A DNA stretch of 64,000 bases. Origin: an uncultured Brevibacillus sp. (GTDB lineage: Bacteria > Bacillota > Bacilli > Brevibacillales > Brevibacillaceae). A program made the position numbers and the translations under genes. Location of the stretch: positions 1 through 64,000 of the forward strand of contig NZ_CANMZW010000028.1 of assembly GCF_947502445.1 (NCBI RefSeq). The letters are read 5' to 3'. The notes beneath the pieces were generated by a model. The model searched no databases. It saw only the letters and a list, made by a program, of their open reading frames with translations, and was not told the DNA's origin. Below are positions 45,229 to 53,361 of this stretch, in pieces (position 1 is the first letter of the stretch; every line of letters begins with the position of its first letter).

Positions 45229-45289
45229 TTGACTATTCGGAACTGGGCAGGTATAATTTGGTTAATCTTTGTTAGTAAAGTTAACTAAC
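45229..45289 (+). promoter_or_regulatory. Sigma-A promoter with ROK-type operator
   Basis: TTGACT (45229-45234) and TATAAT (45252-45257) with a 17-base spacer form a strong promoter. The dyad GTTAG-N9-CTAAC (45271-45289) starts 13 bases after the -10, over the transcription start. Inverted TTAG repeats are the operator form of ROK/XylR repressors of Bacilli. The ROK gene 24 bases downstream is thus likely autorepressed along with the operon. Confidence 0.82.
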
Positions 45290-45312
45290 TCTATGGTGGT
45301 GATTGGTGAGGC

Positions 45313-46494
45313 GTGCGTGTTCCCAGAAAAACAGGCAACAGCAAACTGGTGAAGAAGCTGAACAAGGGAGAGGTCTTACAGCAGGTCATACAGCACGGTC
45401 AAATTTCCCGCGCCGATATATCCAAGGAGACCATGCTCAGTCGTCCGTGTGTTTCTGCTCTGGTAGAAGAGATGATTCAGGAAGGTCTTCTTCACGAGGT
45501 AGGGATGGGAGATTCCAAAGGCGGGCGAAAGCCGATTCTCTTGGAATACAATTACCAGGCGTATGCGATTGCAGGGGTGATTTTCGAGGGTACCACACTG
45601 GACATGGCGATAGCCGATTTGAAAGGCGAGTTTTTGGCACGCTACCGAAAGCGACTGGCTCTGCCATCCAATGGCGAAACCGTCATTGAGGACTTGGCGG
45701 CAGGTTTGGAGCAACTTTTGGAAGAGAGCGGTATCGAGCGAGAACGACTGCTCGGTGTTGGCGTCGGCTTGCAGGGTGTCACTCAGCGTGGGAGCGGTAC
45801 CGTCAGCTTTTCACCCAGTACGGGCTGGATGGGTTCACCGATCCAGCAAACTATCGAGGAGCGTCTCGGACTGCCTGTCATCATCGATAACGATGTGAAT
45901 ATGATGACACTGGGCGAATACGTCCGTGGGGCAGGAGTCGGTCATTCCAATGTCGTCTACATGTACGTAGGTACTGGCATTGGTGCAGGTATCATTTTGG
46001 ACGGACAATTTTACCGAGGAAGCCGAGAAGCAGCAGGTGAGATCGGCTTTATGATGATCGGTCCCGTAAATAACCGTCCGAATGACGCGTCCGGGGTTTT
46101 TGAGACGAATTATTCTACCTCGGGAATTTTGCAGCAAGCAAAGGGATTTCTCTCCGACCTTCAGGAAGGGTCGAGTGTCATAGAAGAGCTCATCCGCCTC
46201 GCCAGGCAAAATAATGCTGATGCACAGCGTCTTCTCGATGATGTGTATCGACATTGGGCGTATGGCATGGCAAACATCGTAAGTGTATTGAACCCGGAGC
46301 TGTTGATCCTGAGCGGGGAGATGGTCCATGTCGACGAAGAAGGGGTGAAACGAATTCACGATTGGCTGAACGAGTGGGTGCCAGAGGTGCCAAGTCTCGA
46401 AAAGGCAAGCTTGGGGGAGCGGGCAGGCTTGATTGGCGCAGTGCATTGCGTCTTGGAAGCGTTTCCGTTCAGCAGACTGCTTGACAAAGAGTGA
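45313..46494 (+). CDS. ROK family transcriptional repressor
   Basis: 393-residue repressor with an N-terminal winged helix (about 10-75, 'ISRADISKETMLSRPCVSALVEEMIQEGLL') and a C-terminal ROK sugar-kinase-like domain ('VYMYVGTGIGAGIILDGQFYRGSREAAGEIGF'). The canonical ROK zinc-binding CxCGxxGC motif is replaced here by 'VNNRPNDASGVFETN', so the zinc site is missing. GTG start. It heads the operon for import and deacetylation of a probable amino-sugar compound and sits behind its own operator. Confidence 0.9.
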   Translation: MRVPRKTGNSKLVKKLNKGEVLQQVIQHGQISRADISKETMLSRPCVSALVEEMIQEGLLHEVGMGDSKGGRKPILLEYNYQAYAIAGVIFEGTTLDMAIADLKGEFLARYRKRLALPSNGETVIEDLAAGLEQLLEESGIERERLLGVGVGLQGVTQRGSGTVSFSPSTGWMGSPIQQTIEERLGLPVIIDNDVNMMTLGEYVRGAGVGHSNVVYMYVGTGIGAGIILDGQFYRGSREAAGEIGFMMIGPVNNRPNDASGVFETNYSTSGILQQAKGFLSDLQEGSSVIEELIRLARQNNADAQRLLDDVYRHWAYGMANIVSVLNPELLILSGEMVHVDEEGVKRIHDWLNEWVPEVPSLEKASLGERAGLIGAVHCVLEAFPFSRLLDKE

Positions 46495-46520
46495 GAAGAG
46501 AAGAAGAGGGGGAGTAAGTT

Positions 46521-47657
46521 TTGAAGAAGTCCAACAGCATAAAAAAATGGATGCAAGGTATATTCGTCAGTTCCTTGGCCTTGACTGTGGCTGCGTGCTC
46601 AGGTGGAGGACAACAATCAGCACCTGCTGACAACAGCAATAACGGTGGTGGGTCCGGCTCACAGCCAGCAGCACAACCGGCAACGCCAGCTCCGTCTGGA
46701 GAACCGCAAAAGCTGGTTATTTATACAGGACGTGACAAGAACATTTTTGAAGTCGTCCTGCCGAAGTTCAAGGACAAGTATCCAAACATCGAGGTGGAAA
46801 CACTGGAGATGGGCGCCCAACAAATTTTGGAGCGTGTTCGTGCAGAGAAAGCCAACCCGCAGGCTGACTTCTGGTGGGGCGGCACACAGTCCGCATTGAG
46901 CACAGCTGCTAATGAAGGACTACTGGAAGCTTACAAGCCTACCTTCTCTGACAAGGTTCCTGATTTGTACAAAGACCCGCAAGATCGCTGGTACGGTGAG
47001 ATGCTCTTGCCAGAGGTCATCATGTACAACAAGGATGTGCTCAAGCCGGAAGAAGCGCCACAAGATTGGGATGAATTGCTCGATCCGAAATTCAAGGACA
47101 AAATCGTGATTCGTAACGTTCTGCAGTCAGGCACGATGCGCACCATTTATTCCGCTATGATTTTCCGCCAAGGTGCAGATACACCTGAAAAAGGCTACGA
47201 CTGGCTGTTGAAGCTGGATGCTAACACGAAGGAATACACCCAAGACCCAACCAACCTCTACCTCAAGCTAGATCGTCAAGAAGGCGTAATCTCCCTTTGG
47301 AACCTGCAAGACGTCCTGTTGCAAGGCAAAAAGAACAACCATCCTTATGATTTCATTTATCCAAAGAGTGGAGCACCTATTCTCGTAGACGGTATCGCTC
47401 TCGTCAAGGGCGCGAAAAACATGGATGCGGCGAAAAACTTCATGGAGTTCCTGATGAGCCCTGAAATCGCTTCTCAGCTGGCTAAGGAGCGCTTCCAGTT
47501 CCCTGCTCGTACCGATATCAGCAAAGACGATTTGCCAGACTTCATGAAAAATCTGAAGCTGAAGCCGATGGATCTCGATTGGGATGTTATGGCTGCCAAG
47601 GAAAAAGAGTGGATGCAGCATTGGGATGAAAACATTAAGGGCAAAGGCAAGAAGTAA
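46521..47657 (+). CDS. ABC transporter substrate-binding lipoprotein (family 1, Fe/AfuA/2-aminoethylphosphonate type)
   Basis: 378-residue lipoprotein with lipobox VAAC (Cys26), a Gly/Ser/Gln/Pro linker, and a binding fold starting 'KLVIYTGRDKNIFEVVLPKFKDKYP'. This group binds iron(III), hexose phosphates, phosphonates or polyols. The iron-binding double tyrosine is not evident, so an organic ligand is more likely. It starts at TTG 46521 with GAAGAGGGGGAG ahead. It works with the ATPase and fused permease that follow. Confidence 0.9.
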   Translation: MKKSNSIKKWMQGIFVSSLALTVAACSGGGQQSAPADNSNNGGGSGSQPAAQPATPAPSGEPQKLVIYTGRDKNIFEVVLPKFKDKYPNIEVETLEMGAQQILERVRAEKANPQADFWWGGTQSALSTAANEGLLEAYKPTFSDKVPDLYKDPQDRWYGEMLLPEVIMYNKDVLKPEEAPQDWDELLDPKFKDKIVIRNVLQSGTMRTIYSAMIFRQGADTPEKGYDWLLKLDANTKEYTQDPTNLYLKLDRQEGVISLWNLQDVLLQGKKNNHPYDFIYPKSGAPILVDGIALVKGAKNMDAAKNFMEFLMSPEIASQLAKERFQFPARTDISKDDLPDFMKNLKLKPMDLDWDVMAAKEKEWMQHWDENIKGKGKK

Positions 47658-47662
47658 TGATG

Positions 47663-47697
47663 TCTAGACGGGAAGGACTATTCCTTTCCGTCTAGTC
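47663..47697 (+). other. Intercistronic hairpin between binding protein and ATPase genes
   Basis: CTAGACGG-GAAGGA and TCCTTTCCGTCTAG fold into a strong stem without a following T-run. Such hairpins usually protect the 3' end of the binding-protein message and raise its level. Confidence 0.6.
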
Positions 47698-47756
47698 ACT
47701 TGTGCAAAGCTAGGGCATGTGGCCACGACTTGCCACAAAGGAGGAAAGAAGACCTG

Positions 47757-48833
47757 ATGAGCAGCGTAACACTTGATCACGTATACAAACGGTTTGGCAA
47801 TGCAAAAGGAGTCGAGGACGTTCACATCCATATTGAATCAGGTGAATTCTTCACATTTTTGGGGCCAAGCGGTTGCGGCAAAACAACCACCTTGCGAATG
47901 ATCGCGGGCTTTTACTTTCCGACAGAGGGACAAATCCGATTTGGCAGCCAGGAGGTTACGGCTGTCCCGCCTCACAAGCGCAATACGGGGATGGTTTTTC
48001 AAAACTATGCACTGTTTCCACATATGACGGTTTTTGAAAATATCGCGTTTGGGTTGCAGGTGCGCAAAATCAACAAGACAGATACAAAGGAACGTGTCGA
48101 GCGCATCATGAAGCTGGTGCGACTTACGGGCTACGGAGACAGACGCATTGATCAGCTCTCAGGTGGGCAGCAGCAAAGGGTCGCGCTGGCGCGAGCACTC
48201 GTTATTGAGCCACAAATCCTGCTGCTGGATGAGCCCCTGTCCAATCTGGATGCCAAGCTGCGCGAGGAAACCCGCTTTGAAATCAAGCGGCTGCAGCTGG
48301 AGCTCGGGATTACGACCATCTACGTGACGCACGATCAGGCAGAAGCGATGTCGATGTCCGATCGGATTATGGTTATGCAGAGTGGAGAAGTACAGCAGGT
48401 GGGCACACCGCATGAAATTTATCATTTCCCTGTGAATCGATTTGTCGCCTCGTTTATTGGTGAGACGAATTTGTGGGAAGGAACCGTTGTCGGCATCGAA
48501 GGAGAAGAGGTTAAAGTACGCCTCGCTTCCGGTCATGTGCTTAGCGGGCTGAAACAAAATGCTTCGCCACGCGCTCGTCTGGAGGCTGGGGAGACCATAA
48601 CGATGTCGATCCGTCCTGAATCGGTTCAGGAAAGCACAGTAGCTGAGGGAGTCAATATCGTCTCCGGTTCTGTTGAAATGTCCGAATTTACAGGCGCATG
48701 TGTGAACTATACGACCAAGGTCGGTCAAGAACAGCTGCGCAGCATGTCTATTAATCTGGGACGGCCAGTGAAACAGCGGGGAGACTCAATCGGGCTGCAT
48801 ATCCCGAAAGAGAGCATTTATTTCGCAGGATAA
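47757..48833 (+). CDS. ABC transporter ATP-binding protein (PotA/FbpC type, TOBE domain)
   Basis: 358-residue ATPase: Walker A GPSGCGKTT, signature LSGGQQQRVALARAL, Walker B ILLLDEPLSNLDAKLR, H-loop VTHDQAEA, followed by a C-terminal TOBE regulatory domain (about 240-355). It belongs to the same CUT1/ferric-type class as the binding protein before it and the fused permease behind it. ATG 47757 follows AAAGGAGGAAAG. Confidence 0.92.
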   Translation: MSSVTLDHVYKRFGNAKGVEDVHIHIESGEFFTFLGPSGCGKTTTLRMIAGFYFPTEGQIRFGSQEVTAVPPHKRNTGMVFQNYALFPHMTVFENIAFGLQVRKINKTDTKERVERIMKLVRLTGYGDRRIDQLSGGQQQRVALARALVIEPQILLLDEPLSNLDAKLREETRFEIKRLQLELGITTIYVTHDQAEAMSMSDRIMVMQSGEVQQVGTPHEIYHFPVNRFVASFIGETNLWEGTVVGIEGEEVKVRLASGHVLSGLKQNASPRARLEAGETITMSIRPESVQESTVAEGVNIVSGSVEMSEFTGACVNYTTKVGQEQLRSMSINLGRPVKQRGDSIGLHIPKESIYFAG

Positions 48834-48847
48834 GGGGGAAGAAGCTT

Positions 48848-50575
48848 TTGAAAGCAGATTTGCAGCAAGTGCCGGCATTAGCCAGACGGAAGTCTATCAC
48901 TTCTTCACCCGCCTTCGTCTATGTTCTGGTTTCGCCGCTCTTTTTGATCTTACTGGCGTATGTCATCTATCCGTTGTTTGAAACCTTTATCGCAAGTATC
49001 AATGTCGATGAGCAAATTACGTGGAAAAACTACACGCGCTTTTTCAGTTTGGAGCATACCGCCAACCTGGAAGCGCTTTGGACCAGCATCTACATTTCCA
49101 TCTTGAGTGTCATCAGTTGTGGAATTGTCGGTGTGGCGATGGCCTTTTTGCTGGAGCGCTATGAATTCCCTGGACGCAAAATCTTGTCCGTCCTGGCGCT
49201 TGTTCCGATGGCACTGCCGCCACTGATTGGGGTCCTTTCGTTTACCTTCTTATATGGAGAGAGCGGTATCTTCCCGCGAATGTTCAAGGAACTGTTTGAT
49301 CTGGCACAAGTGCCTTTCTCCCTGAAAGGTTTTTGGGGAGTAGTTGTGGTCCATGCATTTACGATGTACCCGTACTTTTTCATGACGGCGACGGCTGCCA
49401 TCAAAGGACTTGATCCTTCGCTGGAAGAGGCGGCAGCGAGTCTCGGAGCTAACCGATTTACGGTTTGGCGCCGCGTCATCCTGCCGATGCTGACACCTGC
49501 GATTGTAGCGTCATCGCTTCTTGTGTTTATGATCTCGATGGCTTCTTACACCGCACCGCTTATTTTTGGAATCGACCGTACGATGACCATGCAAATTTAC
49601 CTGTCCCGTACCAATGGGGACTTGGACATGGCGGCTACACAATCGACGATTTTGTCTATCGTTTCGATTGCCTTTTTGCTGATCATGCGCTGGTATCAGG
49701 GCGCACGCAATTATCAGAACCTCAGCAAAGGGGTAAGTGTTCATCGCACCGAGATCAAGAGTAAAGCTGGGCGCTACGTAACGATTGTGCTGTCGTTTAT
49801 CGGCACGATTATCCTGATGCTGCCAATTCTCGTCCTGGTATTGATCTCCTTCTCGGTGGATGGTACGTGGACGGTACAGATATTGCCTCCTCAATATACG
49901 ATGAGTCATTACATCGATTTGTTTACAGATAGCAAGACATGGCGTCCGATCGCCAATAGCTTGCAGCTCTCTGCAATCGCCTCCATCGGAATTGTTCTGT
50001 TTGGTGTAGCTGCTGCCTATTCGATGGTTCGTCTCAAGTTCCGCGGTAAAACACTTTTGGATGTGCTGATCATGCTGCCGTGGGCATTGCCTGGTACGGT
50101 TGTTGCTGTAAACCTGATCGCAGCCTTCAGTCAGCCTAATGTGTTTAGCTTTGGACAGGTATTGATCGGGACGTTTTGGATCATCCCGCTTGCTTACTTC
50201 GTCCGCCATCTGCCATTGGTGTTCCGCTCGACATCGGCAACCATGATGCAGATGGACCCTTCTGTAGAAGAGGCTGCGCGCAATCTGGGAGCTTCCTGGT
50301 GGTACAGCTTCAGACGTGTTGTGTTTCCGATGGCTCTAGGCGGGATTCTCGCCGGGACACTATTGGCATTCGTACAGTGTATCGGAGAATTCGTTGCTTC
50401 GATCCTGATCTTTACGCCACGGACGACACCTTTGTCCGTAGCCGTTTTCCAACGTATGTACAATTTTGAATTCGGTACCGCGTGTGCCTACGGCGTCTTG
50501 CAAATCGTGGTCATCATCATCGTGTTGTTCATCTCCAGAAAGCTGTCGGGGGATAAAGCCGGTACTGCCGTTTAG
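48848..50575 (+). CDS. ABC transporter permease, two fused transmembrane domains (FbpB-like)
   Basis: 575-residue permease with about 12 hydrophobic segments made of two homologous halves. Each half carries an EAA coupling loop: 'EEAAASLGANRFTVWRRV' in the first and 'EEAARNLGASWWYSFRRV' in the second. One chain thus replaces the usual pair of permeases, as in FbpB and related phosphonate or polyol importers. TTG start 48848 after GGGGGAAGAAG, 14 bases behind the ATPase gene. Confidence 0.92.
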   Translation: MKADLQQVPALARRKSITSSPAFVYVLVSPLFLILLAYVIYPLFETFIASINVDEQITWKNYTRFFSLEHTANLEALWTSIYISILSVISCGIVGVAMAFLLERYEFPGRKILSVLALVPMALPPLIGVLSFTFLYGESGIFPRMFKELFDLAQVPFSLKGFWGVVVVHAFTMYPYFFMTATAAIKGLDPSLEEAAASLGANRFTVWRRVILPMLTPAIVASSLLVFMISMASYTAPLIFGIDRTMTMQIYLSRTNGDLDMAATQSTILSIVSIAFLLIMRWYQGARNYQNLSKGVSVHRTEIKSKAGRYVTIVLSFIGTIILMLPILVLVLISFSVDGTWTVQILPPQYTMSHYIDLFTDSKTWRPIANSLQLSAIASIGIVLFGVAAAYSMVRLKFRGKTLLDVLIMLPWALPGTVVAVNLIAAFSQPNVFSFGQVLIGTFWIIPLAYFVRHLPLVFRSTSATMMQMDPSVEEAARNLGASWWYSFRRVVFPMALGGILAGTLLAFVQCIGEFVASILIFTPRTTPLSVAVFQRMYNFEFGTACAYGVLQIVVIIIVLFISRKLSGDKAGTAV

Positions 50576-50654
50576 TAACGGCTCAAAGGCTGGTACTCGC
50601 CACCCCACGCCGCGGTTTCATCACCCGCCATGGTGATAAAGGAGGAGCTTTAAC

Positions 50655-53183
50655 ATGGAAAGCAGTGAGTCAATCGACAAGCACATTCCGGGGGCCAGAC
50701 TGCCTTGCCCACCCATCCCGGTATTTGCACGTGCAGGGCATGGGGAACATGGCTTGCTCGATCTGTGGACAGCGATCAAGCCGCTTGCTACGATAGCCAG
50801 CGCAATGAATACGGGTGCTCATCCGGATGATGAGCATAGTGCGATGCTCGCTTATCTCGCAATGGGACGAGGCGTGTACACCTCAAGTATCATCGCCACC
50901 AGAGGTGAAGGTGGACAAAATGAGATTGGCTGCGAACAAGGTGTTGCTCTGGGTATTATCCGTACAAGAGAGCTGGAGGAAGCATCGCGGATCAGCAATG
51001 TGACACTCGGTATTTTAAGCGAAGAGCTGATTGACCCGATCCATGATTTTGGCTTTTCCAAATGCGCAGAGGAAACATTTCGCAAATGGGGCGAAGAGGT
51101 CGTCTACGAACGTCTGGTGCGGAAAATCAGGGAGCTGCGCCCGGATGTCGTGATTGCGTGCTTTGAAAATGAACCTACCACTCACGGACATCACCGGGCC
51201 ATTACACTGTTGACCCAACGGGCTTTTCAAGGCGCAGCAGACTCTGATGTATTTCCACAGCATCAGGAGAGTGGACTGTTGCCCTGGCAAATCAAAAAGC
51301 TGTACGTGCCAGTGATCGATAACGACGACTACCACGTAGCCGTTCCCGTGGGAGAATACGATCAAAACTACGGCTCCTCCTATGTGCAGCTGGGTGAGCG
51401 CTCGCGCTTCATGCATAAAACGCAGGGCATGGGGGTTCATTACGATGAAGGACCGACTTACAACTACTACAGACTGGATGCGGCTGTTGTTCCTGCCCAG
51501 GAAAAAGAACGCGATTTCTTCTCAGGACTTCCGCTCACTTTTGCAGATTTGGCAGAGGACGTAGCGGAAAAAGGAGCGCCGGAGCTGGCAGACGCCCTGC
51601 AACGATTGAATAATGCGGCGATGGATGTCCTGGCAGCGTACCCGCGCTTTGCGGAGGTTGCCAGTCGTGTACACCGGATGAAAGCGTTGCTCCATGCCGC
51701 GCAGCAGGAGGTACATACTGCTTCCATCGACAAGGCAGTCAAAATTGATCTGATGTACCGTCTAGGAATCAAGGAAGCGCAGCTAAATCGGGCAAGTGCC
51801 GAGGCACTTTCACTCGTGGTCAAGATCAAGCCGGATACTGGCGAATGGGTGGCGGGCCAAACGACGACAGTCACGGTAACGGCCTACAACGGTGGAGCGA
51901 TAGAAATTGAGCATGTCCAGCTGCGATTGCGTGTGCCACAAGGCTGGACAGCAAAACCACTGACGCCAACTGCTTTCCCGCGTTTGCCATATAACCAGAC
52001 GGTTTGCACGGTGTACGAGGTGTCGATTCCCTCTGATGCCAGCCTGTTTCATCCCTACAAGCCGCCTGCACTCGAAGTCGAGGCCCAGTATTTTGCTTTT
52101 GATACCGCGAGTGCGATTCGGGTTGAGCCAGAGGCCAGCGTAGCCGTTTTGCCACCCTACTCGCTGGCACTGACGCCGGATAATGTCGTTTTCAATACAC
52201 TGCACACCAATGAGACGATCCCTGTCAAAGTGACATTGAAGCAGTACCGCACGGGTACAACGACTGCAAAAGTATCCCTGCAGCTGCCGGACGGATGGAC
52301 AGCCGAGCCAAGCAGTGTCGATGTTCCGTTTTCTTTCCGCGGTGAGACCAAGACGATTTCATTTACAGTGAAAACGACTCCTAAGGTAAAAAACGGGAAG
52401 TATGAGATTCTTGCGCAGGTCACAGGAACAGATGGCGTGACAGAGAATGGGCGCAACGTCCAGGTCATTGAGTATCCTCACGTAGGTCGCAGTTATTTGA
52501 TCCTTCCGACAGAACTAATCGTTCAGGCGTTTGATCTGGTTATTCCGGAGAATCAGCGGATTGGCTACGTATCAAGCGGCTTTGACAGGATTGATAAATA
52601 CTTGCGCCAGGTAGGGGTAAACTGCATCAACCTCGATGCCAATGAGATTCAATCAGGTGATTTGTCTCGCTATGACACGATTATTCTCGGTATTCGCGCA
52701 TACGGCTTCCGCAGAGAATTGATCGATAGCAACCAGCGCCTTTTGCAGTACGTGGAAAACGGCGGAAATCTCGTCGTGCAGTACCATAAGCCGGAGGATA
52801 AATGGAAGCCACAGCTCGCACCGTATCCGATTTTTATCGGAGAATCACTGATTGATTGGCGAGTCACGAATGAGCAGTCAGATGTACGCATGCTTGCCCC
52901 GGAGCACCCGATGTTTCACAAGCCAAATTTGATTACGTCAGCAGATTGGGATGGCTGGGTACAGGAGCGCTCCATCTATAACCCTTCGCGCTGGGGCAGT
53001 GAATATACCGAGTTGATTGCGACAAGTGATCCAGGTGAGCCAGAGTTTCGAGGGATTTTCCTCTCTGCGCATTACGGCAAAGGGACGTATACATACAGCT
53101 CACTCGCTTGGTTTAGAGAAATACCGCAGCTTGTGCCAGGTGCATTCCGCCTGTTTGTCAACATGATCAGTCAAAAGCAGTAA
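50655..53183 (+). CDS. Large PIG-L family deacetylase with NEW3-type domains, no signal peptide
   Basis: 842-residue protein. Residues ~33-300 are a PIG-L/LmbE zinc deacetylase domain with the metal motifs AHPDDE (55-60) and HGHH (177-180). Residues ~400-650 contain two beta-sandwich segments like NPCBM-associated NEW3 domains. The last ~190 form a 'YDTIILGIRAYG ... GGNLVVQYHK' domain resembling a glutamine-amidotransferase/ThuA fold. PIG-L enzymes remove acetyl from N-acetylglucosaminyl compounds. Its neighbour at 53362 is a full-length paralogue with a signal peptide. This copy has a strong AAAGGAGGAGC site and a polar N-terminus, so it should be cytoplasmic. Confidence 0.87.
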   Translation: MESSESIDKHIPGARLPCPPIPVFARAGHGEHGLLDLWTAIKPLATIASAMNTGAHPDDEHSAMLAYLAMGRGVYTSSIIATRGEGGQNEIGCEQGVALGIIRTRELEEASRISNVTLGILSEELIDPIHDFGFSKCAEETFRKWGEEVVYERLVRKIRELRPDVVIACFENEPTTHGHHRAITLLTQRAFQGAADSDVFPQHQESGLLPWQIKKLYVPVIDNDDYHVAVPVGEYDQNYGSSYVQLGERSRFMHKTQGMGVHYDEGPTYNYYRLDAAVVPAQEKERDFFSGLPLTFADLAEDVAEKGAPELADALQRLNNAAMDVLAAYPRFAEVASRVHRMKALLHAAQQEVHTASIDKAVKIDLMYRLGIKEAQLNRASAEALSLVVKIKPDTGEWVAGQTTTVTVTAYNGGAIEIEHVQLRLRVPQGWTAKPLTPTAFPRLPYNQTVCTVYEVSIPSDASLFHPYKPPALEVEAQYFAFDTASAIRVEPEASVAVLPPYSLALTPDNVVFNTLHTNETIPVKVTLKQYRTGTTTAKVSLQLPDGWTAEPSSVDVPFSFRGETKTISFTVKTTPKVKNGKYEILAQVTGTDGVTENGRNVQVIEYPHVGRSYLILPTELIVQAFDLVIPENQRIGYVSSGFDRIDKYLRQVGVNCINLDANEIQSGDLSRYDTIILGIRAYGFRRELIDSNQRLLQYVENGGNLVVQYHKPEDKWKPQLAPYPIFIGESLIDWRVTNEQSDVRMLAPEHPMFHKPNLITSADWDGWVQERSIYNPSRWGSEYTELIATSDPGEPEFRGIFLSAHYGKGTYTYSSLAWFREIPQLVPGAFRLFVNMISQKQ

Positions 53184-53361
53184 GCGATTCACCCATTTCA
53201 CCACTCCGTTATGTTTTTCTTAGGGTCGATCCATGGCACATCAGGAAAAGCTACTAGAGTAGCCATGATTGATATAGACATCAATCTGATGAGGATGCTC
53301 AAAAGGTACGGCAACACAGCTTTTTGAACAGACTCGGAAAAGGGGAATGGAGGAGAGTTCA

